From WM-3-3 sp041660045 (GTDB taxonomy: Bacteria; Pseudomonadota; Gammaproteobacteria; Methylococcales; Methylomonadaceae), in NCBI GenBank assembly GCA_041660045.1, contig JBAZXA010000012.1, positions 50,367 through 114,366 on the forward strand: a DNA stretch of 64,000 nucleotides. Reading direction: 5' to 3'. Positions 27,109-35,871 of the stretch are shown one piece after another. The notes under the pieces are model-generated. The model worked only from the letters and a program-made list of their open reading frames with translations. It searched no databases and was not told the DNA's origin. The stretch's first letter is position 1. Every line of letters begins with the position of its first letter. A program made the translations under genes and the position numbers.

Positions 27109-28932
27109 CTAAGTCATCCGCAAATTTACTAATGGGCTAGGCAAGGCCACGTAACTGGCCTCCCGATCAGGTCGTTTATAAAAGCGGTTGATCAAATTAG
27201 CTTTAGCAGGCAAGGTACCCCCTGCCAATAACGGTTGAATGCGGCGGATTGCATTGATATTACAGTACAAAGTTAAATAACGGCGTAATTGTTGAGCAAC
27301 AATATGCCAAAGCCTTGCTTCCAATGCTGGCTGCAACGCACTAATTTGAGCGATAGCCTCACAAAAATTATTCACCAATAGACAATACGCAATTCGGTTC
27401 CAGCCTTGGTTATCGCTATAAAACAAGCCTTGCCGCACTGAAGGCTGAAGCTCATCTACACTAACCGCATTAAAGCGGCCAGTAATCAGTTTTACGCCTT
27501 CAAAATCCCGCAACCAAACATGGCTAGGCCAATCTTTGCTCAAACCTATCAAGACATTTTGCAAATGAGGCTCAAAAACAATGCCATGGTCGAAATAGCA
27601 GTGCAGCACAGGTGGTAAAAGCAACTCGACATACATTGCAAACCATTCTTCTGCCACCGAAGCCAAGGGTGCCGCTTGCCTTTGTGCCAAGCTGTCCAAA
27701 ATAACCGCTAACCAAGCTTGGCCTCGGCTATGGTTGCCAAATAATGCCCCTGTCAGCAAAGGTGTAACACTAGCGGTATCCGCAGAAGCTATGCCCTCGC
27801 GCAAAATTATCCCAAAGCCTTCGCTGACTTCAGGATTTTCCTGGGTGTGTTTAGTGTTTAAATTAACGGAGGCATACGCAGGCTCTTCCAAGATGCGTAA
27901 AGTCGGAAATTGGCTAGCCAATAACGGTTTAATTACACGCACGATACGGGTAACTTGCAATGCGCCTTCCAACTCATAAATGGCATTTTTACGCACACAA
28001 TTGGTAATACGGACATGCAAGGAACACTTTAAGAAATAAGCTTGGTCTGGATGAAACAAGGTGCGTATGGATGATGTCGCGAAATAAGCCGGGCCTTGCG
28101 CACCTAGGTAGCGCAAGCTTTGCGTTTGCAACGCGGCCTGCACGCTAGGCATTTGCAATAGATGGCGAGCTTGCCAAGGGTGTGAAGGTATTAAGGCATA
28201 GCCCTGTTCACAAGCTAACTCTTTTGGCGCCATTGAGGCCAATATTTCTGCACTGGAAAGGTTAAGCAAGGATGCCTGTAAACAATGTTCAAGGCGCACG
28301 GCAAAATAATGTAAGGGGAAGCTAGCCCCCAATTCGGGTGAATAGGATTGCACATCAATCTTAGAAAAACCTTGCCGGCTTTTGGGCGCTGGGTGGAAGG
28401 GATGGCCAAAGGCAAGTGCTTGTTCCGAAGCGATATAAGCCGCTTGCGCGGCACTGGGCAGTGCTGGCTGTGCAACGGCCAATATGGTGCTGGTGACTTC
28501 AACACTAGCCCGGATTTGTTGTAACAACTCATCATTAAACACAAGCCCATATTGATTGGCCAGATCTTGTAGCAATAGCGTAGCCAAGGTTTGCCAGTCA
28601 AGTGGCGACCATGGCTGACCCGGCGATTTATGATAAAAAGCTGAGCGATAACGGTAATTTGCGGTTGCGGAGTCGGCATCAACAACAACTAAAATACGTT
28701 CCCCGGTATGTGGTAATAAGATGCGCATGGCTTTACCGCCACTTGCCCCCAAGGCGATGCGTAGCGCCATAGGCCAATCATCTTGGCCAAATAATGGCCC
28801 GATACCTATATTGCCCGCTGGCCTTGCGACTTCACGGCAATAGCAATTGAGCAAACCCGCCATACTGCGTTGACCCGCTTGATCTTCTGCTGTACAGGTT
28901 TGGTAATAAACGTGTAAGGCTTGGTTCCCCAT
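27109..28932 (-). CDS. pvsD: NIS siderophore synthetase, IucA/IucC family, PvsD-like
   Basis: 607-residue NRPS-independent siderophore synthetase that activates a carboxylate with ATP and joins it to an amine or alcohol. Family marks: LIPSHPWQARHLLQMP, the strand FLKCSLHVRITNCVRKNAIYEL-type block near residues 305-325, GIILREG, and HGIVFEPHLQNVLIGL near the nucleotide site. The position after an MFS exporter and before a decarboxylase matches PvsD of vibrioferrin clusters. Twenty bases separate it from the exporter gene upstream. Confidence 0.87.
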   Translation of the reverse strand: MGNQALHVYYQTCTAEDQAGQRSMAGLLNCYCREVARPAGNIGIGPLFGQDDWPMALRIALGASGGKAMRILLPHTGERILVVVDADSATANYRYRSAFYHKSPGQPWSPLDWQTLATLLLQDLANQYGLVFNDELLQQIRASVEVTSTILAVAQPALPSAAQAAYIASEQALAFGHPFHPAPKSRQGFSKIDVQSYSPELGASFPLHYFAVRLEHCLQASLLNLSSAEILASMAPKELACEQGYALIPSHPWQARHLLQMPSVQAALQTQSLRYLGAQGPAYFATSSIRTLFHPDQAYFLKCSLHVRITNCVRKNAIYELEGALQVTRIVRVIKPLLASQFPTLRILEEPAYASVNLNTKHTQENPEVSEGFGIILREGIASADTASVTPLLTGALFGNHSRGQAWLAVILDSLAQRQAAPLASVAEEWFAMYVELLLPPVLHCYFDHGIVFEPHLQNVLIGLSKDWPSHVWLRDFEGVKLITGRFNAVSVDELQPSVRQGLFYSDNQGWNRIAYCLLVNNFCEAIAQISALQPALEARLWHIVAQQLRRYLTLYCNINAIRRIQPLLAGGTLPAKANLINRFYKRPDREASYVALPSPLVNLRMT

Positions 28933-28952
28933 AAAGTAGTCCCCTTAAAATG

Positions 28953-30128
28953 TTAGACGTTTTTGCTAAGTTGATGAGCATAGCCAGAACCGGCCAGCCA
29001 GCAGGCGGAAACCAGTAAAATACCGGCACCGAGAATAAACGGCATAGTCAACGCAAAGCCATCTACAGCCACCCCTGCAGCTATGCCTGCGACTACGGCA
29101 CCGTATTTGGCACTGCTTTCCAGCCAACCAAATGTGCGCCCGGCACTGTGTTCACAAACCAAGCTGGCAACTAGAGCATGTAGCACAATAAACCCACCGG
29201 TCATGGCCAAACCCATCAGGATGCGCCAAGCAATCAAGGCCGATAAGTTTGCAGTTTGTGCCTGACCAATTAAAGAAATCGCCATCAGCAAAAATAGCCA
29301 AGCCAAACCTATAGGCGTCATATAAGGCTGTAAATACCGGCTTAATAAACTGGCCGTCACTAAATAAATAAGGTTAGGCAACCCAAATAAGACGCCAGCA
29401 AGCCCAATCGATAGAGAAAATAAGGCTTGGCTGTAAGCAATGAAATACGGCAAACTCACAACGCTGGCAAAAATGAAGGCAAATTGCAGGATAAAAATTG
29501 CCTTGCCAGACAGCGTCGTGGACAACTGCAGGCCAGCTTTGCCTATCGGCTGGCTACTTTGTGGCGAGGCTACTTCTGGCAGCAACCAAAGCAATAAGGC
29601 CGCCGTTAACGGTAACAACGCCAAAAAGCGATACAGTTCTATGACTGCCGTTGTCGTTGTCGCTAATATGCCTAATAAAGCTGGCGCGACAACTAGCGCA
29701 GCCCTCGCTGAGCCTTGCATTAGCGTTAAGTTTTTTGCCAGGGCTGCACCACTGGAGACGCTGGCTAAATATGCATTGGTTGCAGAAAATGTACCCCCGA
29801 GCAGGCCTTGTAAAGTCAAAGCCAGAAAAAACAGGGTAGTGTTTTGGCAATACCCGGCTAACAAAAAACTAATCGACAGGCCTAACTGCGCGCGCAACAA
29901 AGAGATTTTTTTACCTACCCGGTCAGCAAAGCGTCCCCACCATGGGCTGGAGATAGCGGTAAACAAGGTTGGCACTACATAAAACCAACCGGCCAGATAG
30001 GTATTAGGATTGTGCAGGGTTTGCTCAAGGATTAATGCAAAAAACGGCGGCATACCCAAGGCTGCGAAAGCCGAAATAAAATGGCAAAACATCAGCAGCC
30101 AAACCAAACGCCTCTGATGCAGGATCAC
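28953..30128 (-). CDS. pvsC: MFS siderophore exporter, PvsC-like
   Basis: 391 residues with about twelve hydrophobic helices typical of the major facilitator superfamily; the loop after helix 2 has GRFADRVGKK, the superfamily motif A. In siderophore clusters a gene between two NIS synthetases (PvsC, SbnD) exports the finished molecule across the inner membrane. Its start overlaps the preceding NIS gene by four bases (ATGA), so it belongs to the same translational chain. Confidence 0.85.
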   Translation of the reverse strand: MILHQRRLVWLLMFCHFISAFAALGMPPFFALILEQTLHNPNTYLAGWFYVVPTLFTAISSPWWGRFADRVGKKISLLRAQLGLSISFLLAGYCQNTTLFFLALTLQGLLGGTFSATNAYLASVSSGAALAKNLTLMQGSARAALVVAPALLGILATTTTAVIELYRFLALLPLTAALLLWLLPEVASPQSSQPIGKAGLQLSTTLSGKAIFILQFAFIFASVVSLPYFIAYSQALFSLSIGLAGVLFGLPNLIYLVTASLLSRYLQPYMTPIGLAWLFLLMAISLIGQAQTANLSALIAWRILMGLAMTGGFIVLHALVASLVCEHSAGRTFGWLESSAKYGAVVAGIAAGVAVDGFALTMPFILGAGILLVSACWLAGSGYAHQLSKNV

Positions 30129-31942
30129 AAGCGGACCTTGAGAAAATTAGGCGCACTTTTGCCATAGAACTTATTTACATCATTGGCACCTGATTCCTTT
30201 TTGCTGATTAAACTAGCTGCCGTGAGCAGATATTTAACATATTGCGTATCCTCTTCAAGCAAAATGCGGCGTGCTAATACGGTATCCTCGCCTTGCACTT
30301 CAAGCTCTGTCAGTAAAGCTTCAATACGGCCACGCAACTGGCTATAAAGCTGACGCTTGCTAATTAAGCCAAGACTATCTAAGCCCTCAAGCAACGCCGC
30401 AATATTGAGTTGTAGGGTTATCGTGGTAAACATTTGTGCTAGCGGCAATTCATCAGCCACTAAAATGCGCTGATCTTGAATACGCTTGATAAAGGCTGCG
30501 CCATTCTGTGCCCGCTTACTTAGACGACTTGCATAAATGCGTGGCGCATCATTGTCTTTCAGTAACAAACGTAAGTTAGGGGGTTGGCTGCTGAGTACCA
30601 GCATGGTGTTTTGCTGATTAGATTCTAGGGCAATACCGTAACGCATCCACAATCTTAAATGCAGGCTTAATGTGGCATTAAGATAAGCATCTATAAAACT
30701 ATGTAACTGCCCCTTAAAAAAGCGCAGTGCCAATTCCATAACCACGGTTTGCTGCTGGGGGGTAGTTGCCAGTAAACCTGCAACTGGCACCACAGTGGTA
30801 TGCGCCAGCGTATCCGGATAGCGGCGAATAATATATGCCAGCTCAGGAATATTATTGATATGGGCGCCCTGGCTTTCATCCGTCAACAGCAAATGCGCGG
30901 AGAGTTGCGCATCTTGGCTGGCAAGCAGGGCTAACAAGCATTGCACCGTATTACCATCAACGATGGTACTGGGTTTGATGGTACGTATATTTTTACCACC
31001 CAAAGTGCGCATGTGTATGGGCAGTTTTATATGCAGCCCGGGTTTATCACACACTGCCACAGTGCGCACCGATAATGTCGCGTTAACCTGTAAATACGGC
31101 TTAGGGGCAAGCAATAGCTTGCCCTGTAAGCGATGATTTCGGGCTAGGTTATCAATATCCTGTTGCTTAAACAGAGGATGTAACGGCAGTAAACTATACT
31201 CATCGCCCAAAGCCTCATCTAGCCCAACATCAGCAAAACTAGGCGCGAGCCCTTGCAAACTCAGCGCCGCACTTGTACCGATATGTAAGGGCTTTGCGAC
31301 GGCTAACCAACGCAATTGAAAGGGCTGCTGGAACTCAGGGCTGTAACGGCTAAGTTGCTCAGCGGTCAAACCTAGCTTAGCCCGGGCGGTTGGATATAAG
31401 GGGTGGTCAAGAAACGCCGCTAGCCGCTCATAATAAAGTTGCAAACCTGACCAATTACTAGGATTTGGCGGCGCTGACCCGGCCATCTGTAATTCAGTAA
31501 AATAGCGCTCTTGCTCTTGTTGGCACAACACGCCATGCTCCACAGAAACCAAACATTCTTGGGCATAATCAATAAAGCCAGCTGCCAAGTCTGGATCCAG
31601 GTTTTGCCAAAATAACGCAAGTATGGCGGGCAAATCTGTCAATACCCGATGTTCGCTGCCCGTATGCCATACTAATGCAAGCTCGCCAAGTTGCCAGTCT
31701 TGCATAAACGTGCATGCCTGCACGGGTATCCATAAACTACCATCACCTAAGTGCCAAACCACCAGCCATCGGTTTACGCTGATAGGCATATCGGGTAACA
31801 TCACATCCGCTGAACACACTATACTGCCACGGCTGACTATGTCCCGGACATTTTCCCTAATAAAAGCATTCAGGACACGTCGGCATATGTAATCTTGTTG
31901 CATTTTATATTGGGGGTTAGCCCGTAGGGGAGAATTATTCAT
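30125..31942 (-). CDS. pvsB: NIS siderophore synthetase, IucA/IucC family, PvsB-like
   Basis: 605 residues, second NIS synthetase of the operon and clearly divergent from the other copy. It retains LLPLHPLFKQQDID (the HPxQ-like block), IKLPIHMRTLGG with NIRTIKPSTIVDG, and YGIALESNQQNTMLV in the C-terminal palm/ferric-reductase-like region. Position between an ATP-grasp ligase and the MFS gene matches PvsB. It overlaps both neighbours by four bases. Which carboxylate it activates cannot be read from sequence. Confidence 0.86.
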   Translation of the reverse strand: MNNSPLRANPQYKMQQDYICRRVLNAFIRENVRDIVSRGSIVCSADVMLPDMPISVNRWLVVWHLGDGSLWIPVQACTFMQDWQLGELALVWHTGSEHRVLTDLPAILALFWQNLDPDLAAGFIDYAQECLVSVEHGVLCQQEQERYFTELQMAGSAPPNPSNWSGLQLYYERLAAFLDHPLYPTARAKLGLTAEQLSRYSPEFQQPFQLRWLAVAKPLHIGTSAALSLQGLAPSFADVGLDEALGDEYSLLPLHPLFKQQDIDNLARNHRLQGKLLLAPKPYLQVNATLSVRTVAVCDKPGLHIKLPIHMRTLGGKNIRTIKPSTIVDGNTVQCLLALLASQDAQLSAHLLLTDESQGAHINNIPELAYIIRRYPDTLAHTTVVPVAGLLATTPQQQTVVMELALRFFKGQLHSFIDAYLNATLSLHLRLWMRYGIALESNQQNTMLVLSSQPPNLRLLLKDNDAPRIYASRLSKRAQNGAAFIKRIQDQRILVADELPLAQMFTTITLQLNIAALLEGLDSLGLISKRQLYSQLRGRIEALLTELEVQGEDTVLARRILLEEDTQYVKYLLTAASLISKKESGANDVNKFYGKSAPNFLKVRL

Positions 31943-33147
31943 ACACCGATTTCCCAGCTTAACTCATTGCCCGCCTGGCTTAGCATATGCTGGACGTGAG
32001 TAGCATCCGTACCTACGCAAGTTAAAATACCCAAATAATCTTTATTGGAATGGGTAATCGCAATCTCGTCCCCAACTTTCCGTAATACATGTAAACCCAC
32101 CTCTGTGCTGCCCACGTGACAGCTAAAAGCATCTGGCGCTAGCCTTACCCTGCCAGCATTGGTTGGCGTAAGATAACGTATTACCGCCGTCCGTGACGCT
32201 AACGCAAAAGTTGGCACGGGGGCGCCTAAATGTAATTGCAAGACTTCTGCAAACAAATTGATGCCCCACACCTGCCCCAAAAGAAAATCACGCCGGTCAC
32301 CAATACAACGGTAATTAATTTCAATTAAACGCGGGCCATTTGCGGTTAACACAAATTCGCTATGACAAGCGCCAAAGCCTATGCCAAAGCGGCGTATTTG
32401 AGCCAATATTTCCTCATGACCGGTGACGTCATGCTGCCAACTGGCAGCCAGCTCAACAAAATGCGGCGGAGCTGACAAATGCACCTGAAAACCACCAATA
32501 GCGCTTAAGGTTTCGCCATCACCCAAGGTTTCCAAAGTATACAAAGGGCCTTCCAGGTATTCTTCAATTAGCATTGCAAGACCTGGGTGGCTTTGCCATA
32601 CCGCTAGGCAGTGCACATAGAGCTGGTGATAATCCTGCGCTAAACAAACATTTTGGCTAGCCACCCCTTCCCGGGGTTTTATCACACAGGGATAACCCAC
32701 ATAGGCACTCGCTTTGACCAGGCTTTCTAGCTCAAAAGCGACCGCATGGCGTAACGTTTCTATACCTTGCTGCTGAAAAAAAGTGCGCATTTCAGCTTTA
32801 TTCTTGGCACGATATGCCACCTCCCATGGTTTGCCTGGTAACTGGTAGTATTCCGCTACGATAGCGGTACTAGTTTGTAGATGGTCACTGTTGGAAAACA
32901 CCGCCACAGGCTTTTGACGGCGTCGACTGATTGCCTCTATGACAGCTAACGGATTAAATACGTCGCAAGAGATAATAGCTTCTGGGTAAGCTTGCAAGCC
33001 ACTTTGGCCAAAGTGTTGGCGATGCGCTTCCGCTTGGTCGGTGATTAACACAGGCAACAACCCTAAGCTTCGGGCTGCCGGCAAAAAACCATCATTGACC
33101 GATTCAGTAGGTACATGCGCCATAATAATGAGTTCTTGGGCGTGCAT
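31939..33147 (-). CDS. pvsA: ATP-grasp ligase, PvsA-like
   Basis: 402-residue ATP-grasp enzyme (carboxylate-amine ligase family). It has the expected lysine strand PCVIKPREGVASQNV, the hinge LIEEYLEGPLYTLE and the metal/phosphate strand RLIEINYRCIGDRRDF. An ATP-grasp gene as first biosynthetic gene is what distinguishes vibrioferrin-type (pvsA) clusters from staphyloferrin B and achromobactin clusters. I start at ATG 33147 because AAGGA stands six bases before it; the ATG at 33153 touches that site and is unlikely. It follows the receptor gene by only a few bases. Confidence 0.83.
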   Translation of the reverse strand: MHAQELIIMAHVPTESVNDGFLPAARSLGLLPVLITDQAEAHRQHFGQSGLQAYPEAIISCDVFNPLAVIEAISRRRQKPVAVFSNSDHLQTSTAIVAEYYQLPGKPWEVAYRAKNKAEMRTFFQQQGIETLRHAVAFELESLVKASAYVGYPCVIKPREGVASQNVCLAQDYHQLYVHCLAVWQSHPGLAMLIEEYLEGPLYTLETLGDGETLSAIGGFQVHLSAPPHFVELAASWQHDVTGHEEILAQIRRFGIGFGACHSEFVLTANGPRLIEINYRCIGDRRDFLLGQVWGINLFAEVLQLHLGAPVPTFALASRTAVIRYLTPTNAGRVRLAPDAFSCHVGSTEVGLHVLRKVGDEIAITHSNKDYLGILTCVGTDATHVQHMLSQAGNELSWEIGV

Positions 33148-33156
33148 AAGCATTCC

Positions 33157-35295
33157 TTATAAGTCCATTTGTACACTAAGGATGACTGACCGGCCAGGCC
33201 CTGGCACCCTGCCCAAACTAGTATCTACACCACGAAAATAATAGTTTTCATTGAACACATTATTGCCTGCCAAGCCAATCTTGAGATTGGTTTTATCCAG
33301 TTTAAAATCTTTAGTGACTTGTAAATTCCACAACCAATAGCCCGGAATTTTGCCCGTAGAACCATTACTGCTTTCAGCAACAGTGTTTGCAGTATCGGTA
33401 AAGGCAGCGCTCAAATACGAGCCATTGACATTAAAATTGACGCTATCAAAACGGTAATTACCTTGCAGGGTTACCTGATGGGGCGAGCTAAACGGGACTT
33501 GATTATTTTTAAACGCTACTTGTGTGCTGCCATTAAAGATATTGTTCAACTGTTGAGTATCGACATAGGTATAACTGGCTTTTAAATCTAAACCATCAAC
33601 AAAGCTAGGCCGCCAATCCACTTCCGTTTCAAAACCCTCATGCTTGGCTTTACCGAGGTTACGGAACAACGTTGTGCCGTTTTCCACCACGGCAACGATT
33701 TGGTTATCAAAATCAAAGCGAAAATAAGTTAAGGTAGTGTCCAGTCCAGGCACAGGCGACAACCGGACACCGGCTTCGTAATTCCAAGCTTGCTCAACAC
33801 CGGTATCGCCTGCCAAGGTAATTTGGGTAAATTGCACAGGTTGCAAAGACTTGTGTGTATTGCCAAATAAAAATACTTTATCTGGCCATAAGTGGAAACC
33901 AACATCAACACCGGGTAACAAGGCTTTGTTACTGTCCTTGGAGACGACACCGGTCAACTGGTTGCTACTGGTTTGGTCTATCCATTCCACGCGTAAGCCT
34001 GGGGTTAGGCTAAGCCTGCCATGCCAGGCTGTTAAGGTATCACTGGCATATAGTGCGAAAGCATCAGTGTTGAAATTAAAATCCTGCACCGTCCTTACCG
34101 CGCCTGTACTCAGGCGTTCACGGGCTACGCCTTGAATTACATCTTCTTTAACATAACGCCCGCCCAAGGTAAATTTGTGGTCTAACCAACCCGTTTTACC
34201 AGCAATGGTGAAACGTGGCTCCGTACCAAACACATTAAAGGTGCGCGGGCTGGTTTGCACGCCATTTGAAACCAATGAAGGATCAAGACTACAAGATGAT
34301 GCAGCGGCATTCAGCAAGCAGCCGACAGTAAACTCCCGGTCGCTGGTATGGGCAAAATTTGTCCAATTAAATTCGGCTGGGCTGCCGAACAAATCAAAAT
34401 TTTGATTGTAAACCACATGGCCACGTATCGTGCTACCTTGGAACTTATCAAGCGGTCTTTGCGACTGAAAGCGGTCTTGCGCATAGGCTTGGGGGCTAAG
34501 CCCGCCGGGTAACTGGGTATCGGCATTGTAATATTGTAAGCCGGCTTTGATGGAGGCATTATCGGTAACAAACCAATGCGCATCCAGCACCAGGTTTTCC
34601 ACTTCAGTATTAGAGCCCGCTCGGGAGGAATCGCCCAGCACTGTGTTGGCCTGGATTTGCAGGCCTAAGCGGTCGCTAACAAAGCCACCTGCGCGCACAT
34701 AGCTATCTGTGAGGACATTACCGGTATTGGTAGATATGGTTAAAGCTTCCCTGGCCGTAGCACTAAACTTATTGGGTATGGCCTTGCTGATAAAATTTAT
34801 AACCCCGCCGACGTTGTTTGGCCCATAACGCACCGCCACACCACCGCGTGCAATATCAACACGTTCTACTGTTTGTTGGGTTAATGGAAAAGTCGATAAA
34901 CCCGTCTGGCCATAAGGCGCTAAGGCAAGTGGTATACCGTCAACCAAAACTAAGGTTCGTGTACTGCGTCTGGGATCCAGTCCCCGTACGCCAATATTAG
35001 GTAAGATCCCAGTACCGCTTTCATCCTGGGCGCGCACCCCAGGCACCAAGCGCAAAGCGTCTTCCAATGTACGGCCACCTGCTTGCTGAAGTTCGGTTTC
35101 AGTAATTACGGTACGCGCTCCCGTATAACTACGCACACTATTCTTATTCGGTGGCCCTAACCAATCACCACTTACCGTGACATCTTTTAATAAAATCTCA
35201 GTATCTTCTTTAGTTTCCTCGGCCATAAGCGGCATGGATGCTAAATAAGCACTACTGGCTAACGTGATAGCCAAACAGGTGTTCGAGCGTTTCAT
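33157..35295 (-). CDS. TonB-dependent ferric-siderophore receptor
   Basis: 712-residue outer-membrane receptor. A signal peptide ends near residue 25 (SMPLMAEE). DTEILLKDVTVSG is a likely TonB-box region, the plug spans about 55-165 (ARTVITETELQQAGGRTLEDALRLVPGVR class motif, then RGVAVRYGPNNVGGVINFIS), and a beta-barrel fills the rest with a C-terminal strand GRSVILSVQMDL. First gene of the siderophore operon, with AGGGGA close to the ATG and a Fur box 127 bases upstream, so its induction under iron limitation is expected. Functional counterpart of PvuA; the ligand is inferred from the adjoining genes. Confidence 0.92.
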   Translation of the reverse strand: MKRSNTCLAITLASSAYLASMPLMAEETKEDTEILLKDVTVSGDWLGPPNKNSVRSYTGARTVITETELQQAGGRTLEDALRLVPGVRAQDESGTGILPNIGVRGLDPRRSTRTLVLVDGIPLALAPYGQTGLSTFPLTQQTVERVDIARGGVAVRYGPNNVGGVINFISKAIPNKFSATAREALTISTNTGNVLTDSYVRAGGFVSDRLGLQIQANTVLGDSSRAGSNTEVENLVLDAHWFVTDNASIKAGLQYYNADTQLPGGLSPQAYAQDRFQSQRPLDKFQGSTIRGHVVYNQNFDLFGSPAEFNWTNFAHTSDREFTVGCLLNAAASSCSLDPSLVSNGVQTSPRTFNVFGTEPRFTIAGKTGWLDHKFTLGGRYVKEDVIQGVARERLSTGAVRTVQDFNFNTDAFALYASDTLTAWHGRLSLTPGLRVEWIDQTSSNQLTGVVSKDSNKALLPGVDVGFHLWPDKVFLFGNTHKSLQPVQFTQITLAGDTGVEQAWNYEAGVRLSPVPGLDTTLTYFRFDFDNQIVAVVENGTTLFRNLGKAKHEGFETEVDWRPSFVDGLDLKASYTYVDTQQLNNIFNGSTQVAFKNNQVPFSSPHQVTLQGNYRFDSVNFNVNGSYLSAAFTDTANTVAESSNGSTGKIPGYWLWNLQVTKDFKLDKTNLKIGLAGNNVFNENYYFRGVDTSLGRVPGPGRSVILSVQMDL

Positions 35296-35421
35296 GAAAT
35301 TCCCCTAAATTACAGCCTAGACTCGTGACTATTGTTCGTAAGATTGGCCTGTCTTAAACAGGCCGTATAGCTGCAATGGCAGTAAAAACCTAGCAAAGCT
35401 TATAGTAATACTAGCTGAAAT

Positions 35422-35440
35422 GAGAATGATTATCAATACT
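35422..35440 (-). promoter_or_regulatory. Fur box upstream of the siderophore operon
   Basis: On the minus strand the site reads AGTATTGATAATCATTCTC and agrees at 15 of 19 positions with the classic GATAATGATAATCATTATC. It lies between the receptor start codon and the divergent region, where a Fur-controlled promoter would be expected. Confidence 0.8.
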
Positions 35441-35569
35441 GTTTATATCAATTCGTTTATATTTATTCCTGATCGTATTTTATCTGCTTTATGGCAACGC
35501 AATAGCTGTCGGCTTCGGCTAGCGCTATTCTTTAGATGAGATGAAAATTCTCGGAGGAAGATCTGATAG

Positions 35570-35791
35570 AATTGTACTATCCTTAAAAAACAGCTACTTT
35601 TCCAAACACTGTTTTCAATAGGGTGTAAACAGACAACGCAAATTGAATCTTTACAGCTAGTTTATGCGCATGCTGAGGCTGTCTTCATTCAACTTAGGCA
35701 TCGTGATGGTGGCAAATTATGGAAATTAGAATGGCCATTCATATTGAAGAACTCTTGGGCCGCATTAGGCTTATCTCATTTAGCTGCCTAG
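35570..35791 (+). pseudogene. orphan coding remnant without a start
   Basis: An open stretch of 73 codons ends at TAG 35791 and reads like a protein tail (AEAVFIQLRHRDGGKLW then LEWPFILKNSWAALGL), but it has no start codon with a ribosome site and stops appear upstream at 35567. I do not recognise the family. It sits in the 567-base gap 35296-35862 between the siderophore receptor and the hybrid kinase; the rest of that gap holds the Fur box and nothing else I can identify. Confidence 0.35.
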
Positions 35792-35871
35792 CAATATCGA
35801 TTAATTTACAACCGCATTGGGGCTATTGGGCAGCCCCATACCTGGCTTTATAAAAGTGTTGCTTGCTAATC

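Noticed and set aside
25125..35295. Calling the siderophore operon staphyloferrin B or achromobactin
   Set aside because: Only two NIS synthetases, no SbnA/SbnB or aminotransferase gene, and an ATP-grasp first gene; the order fits vibrioferrin better.
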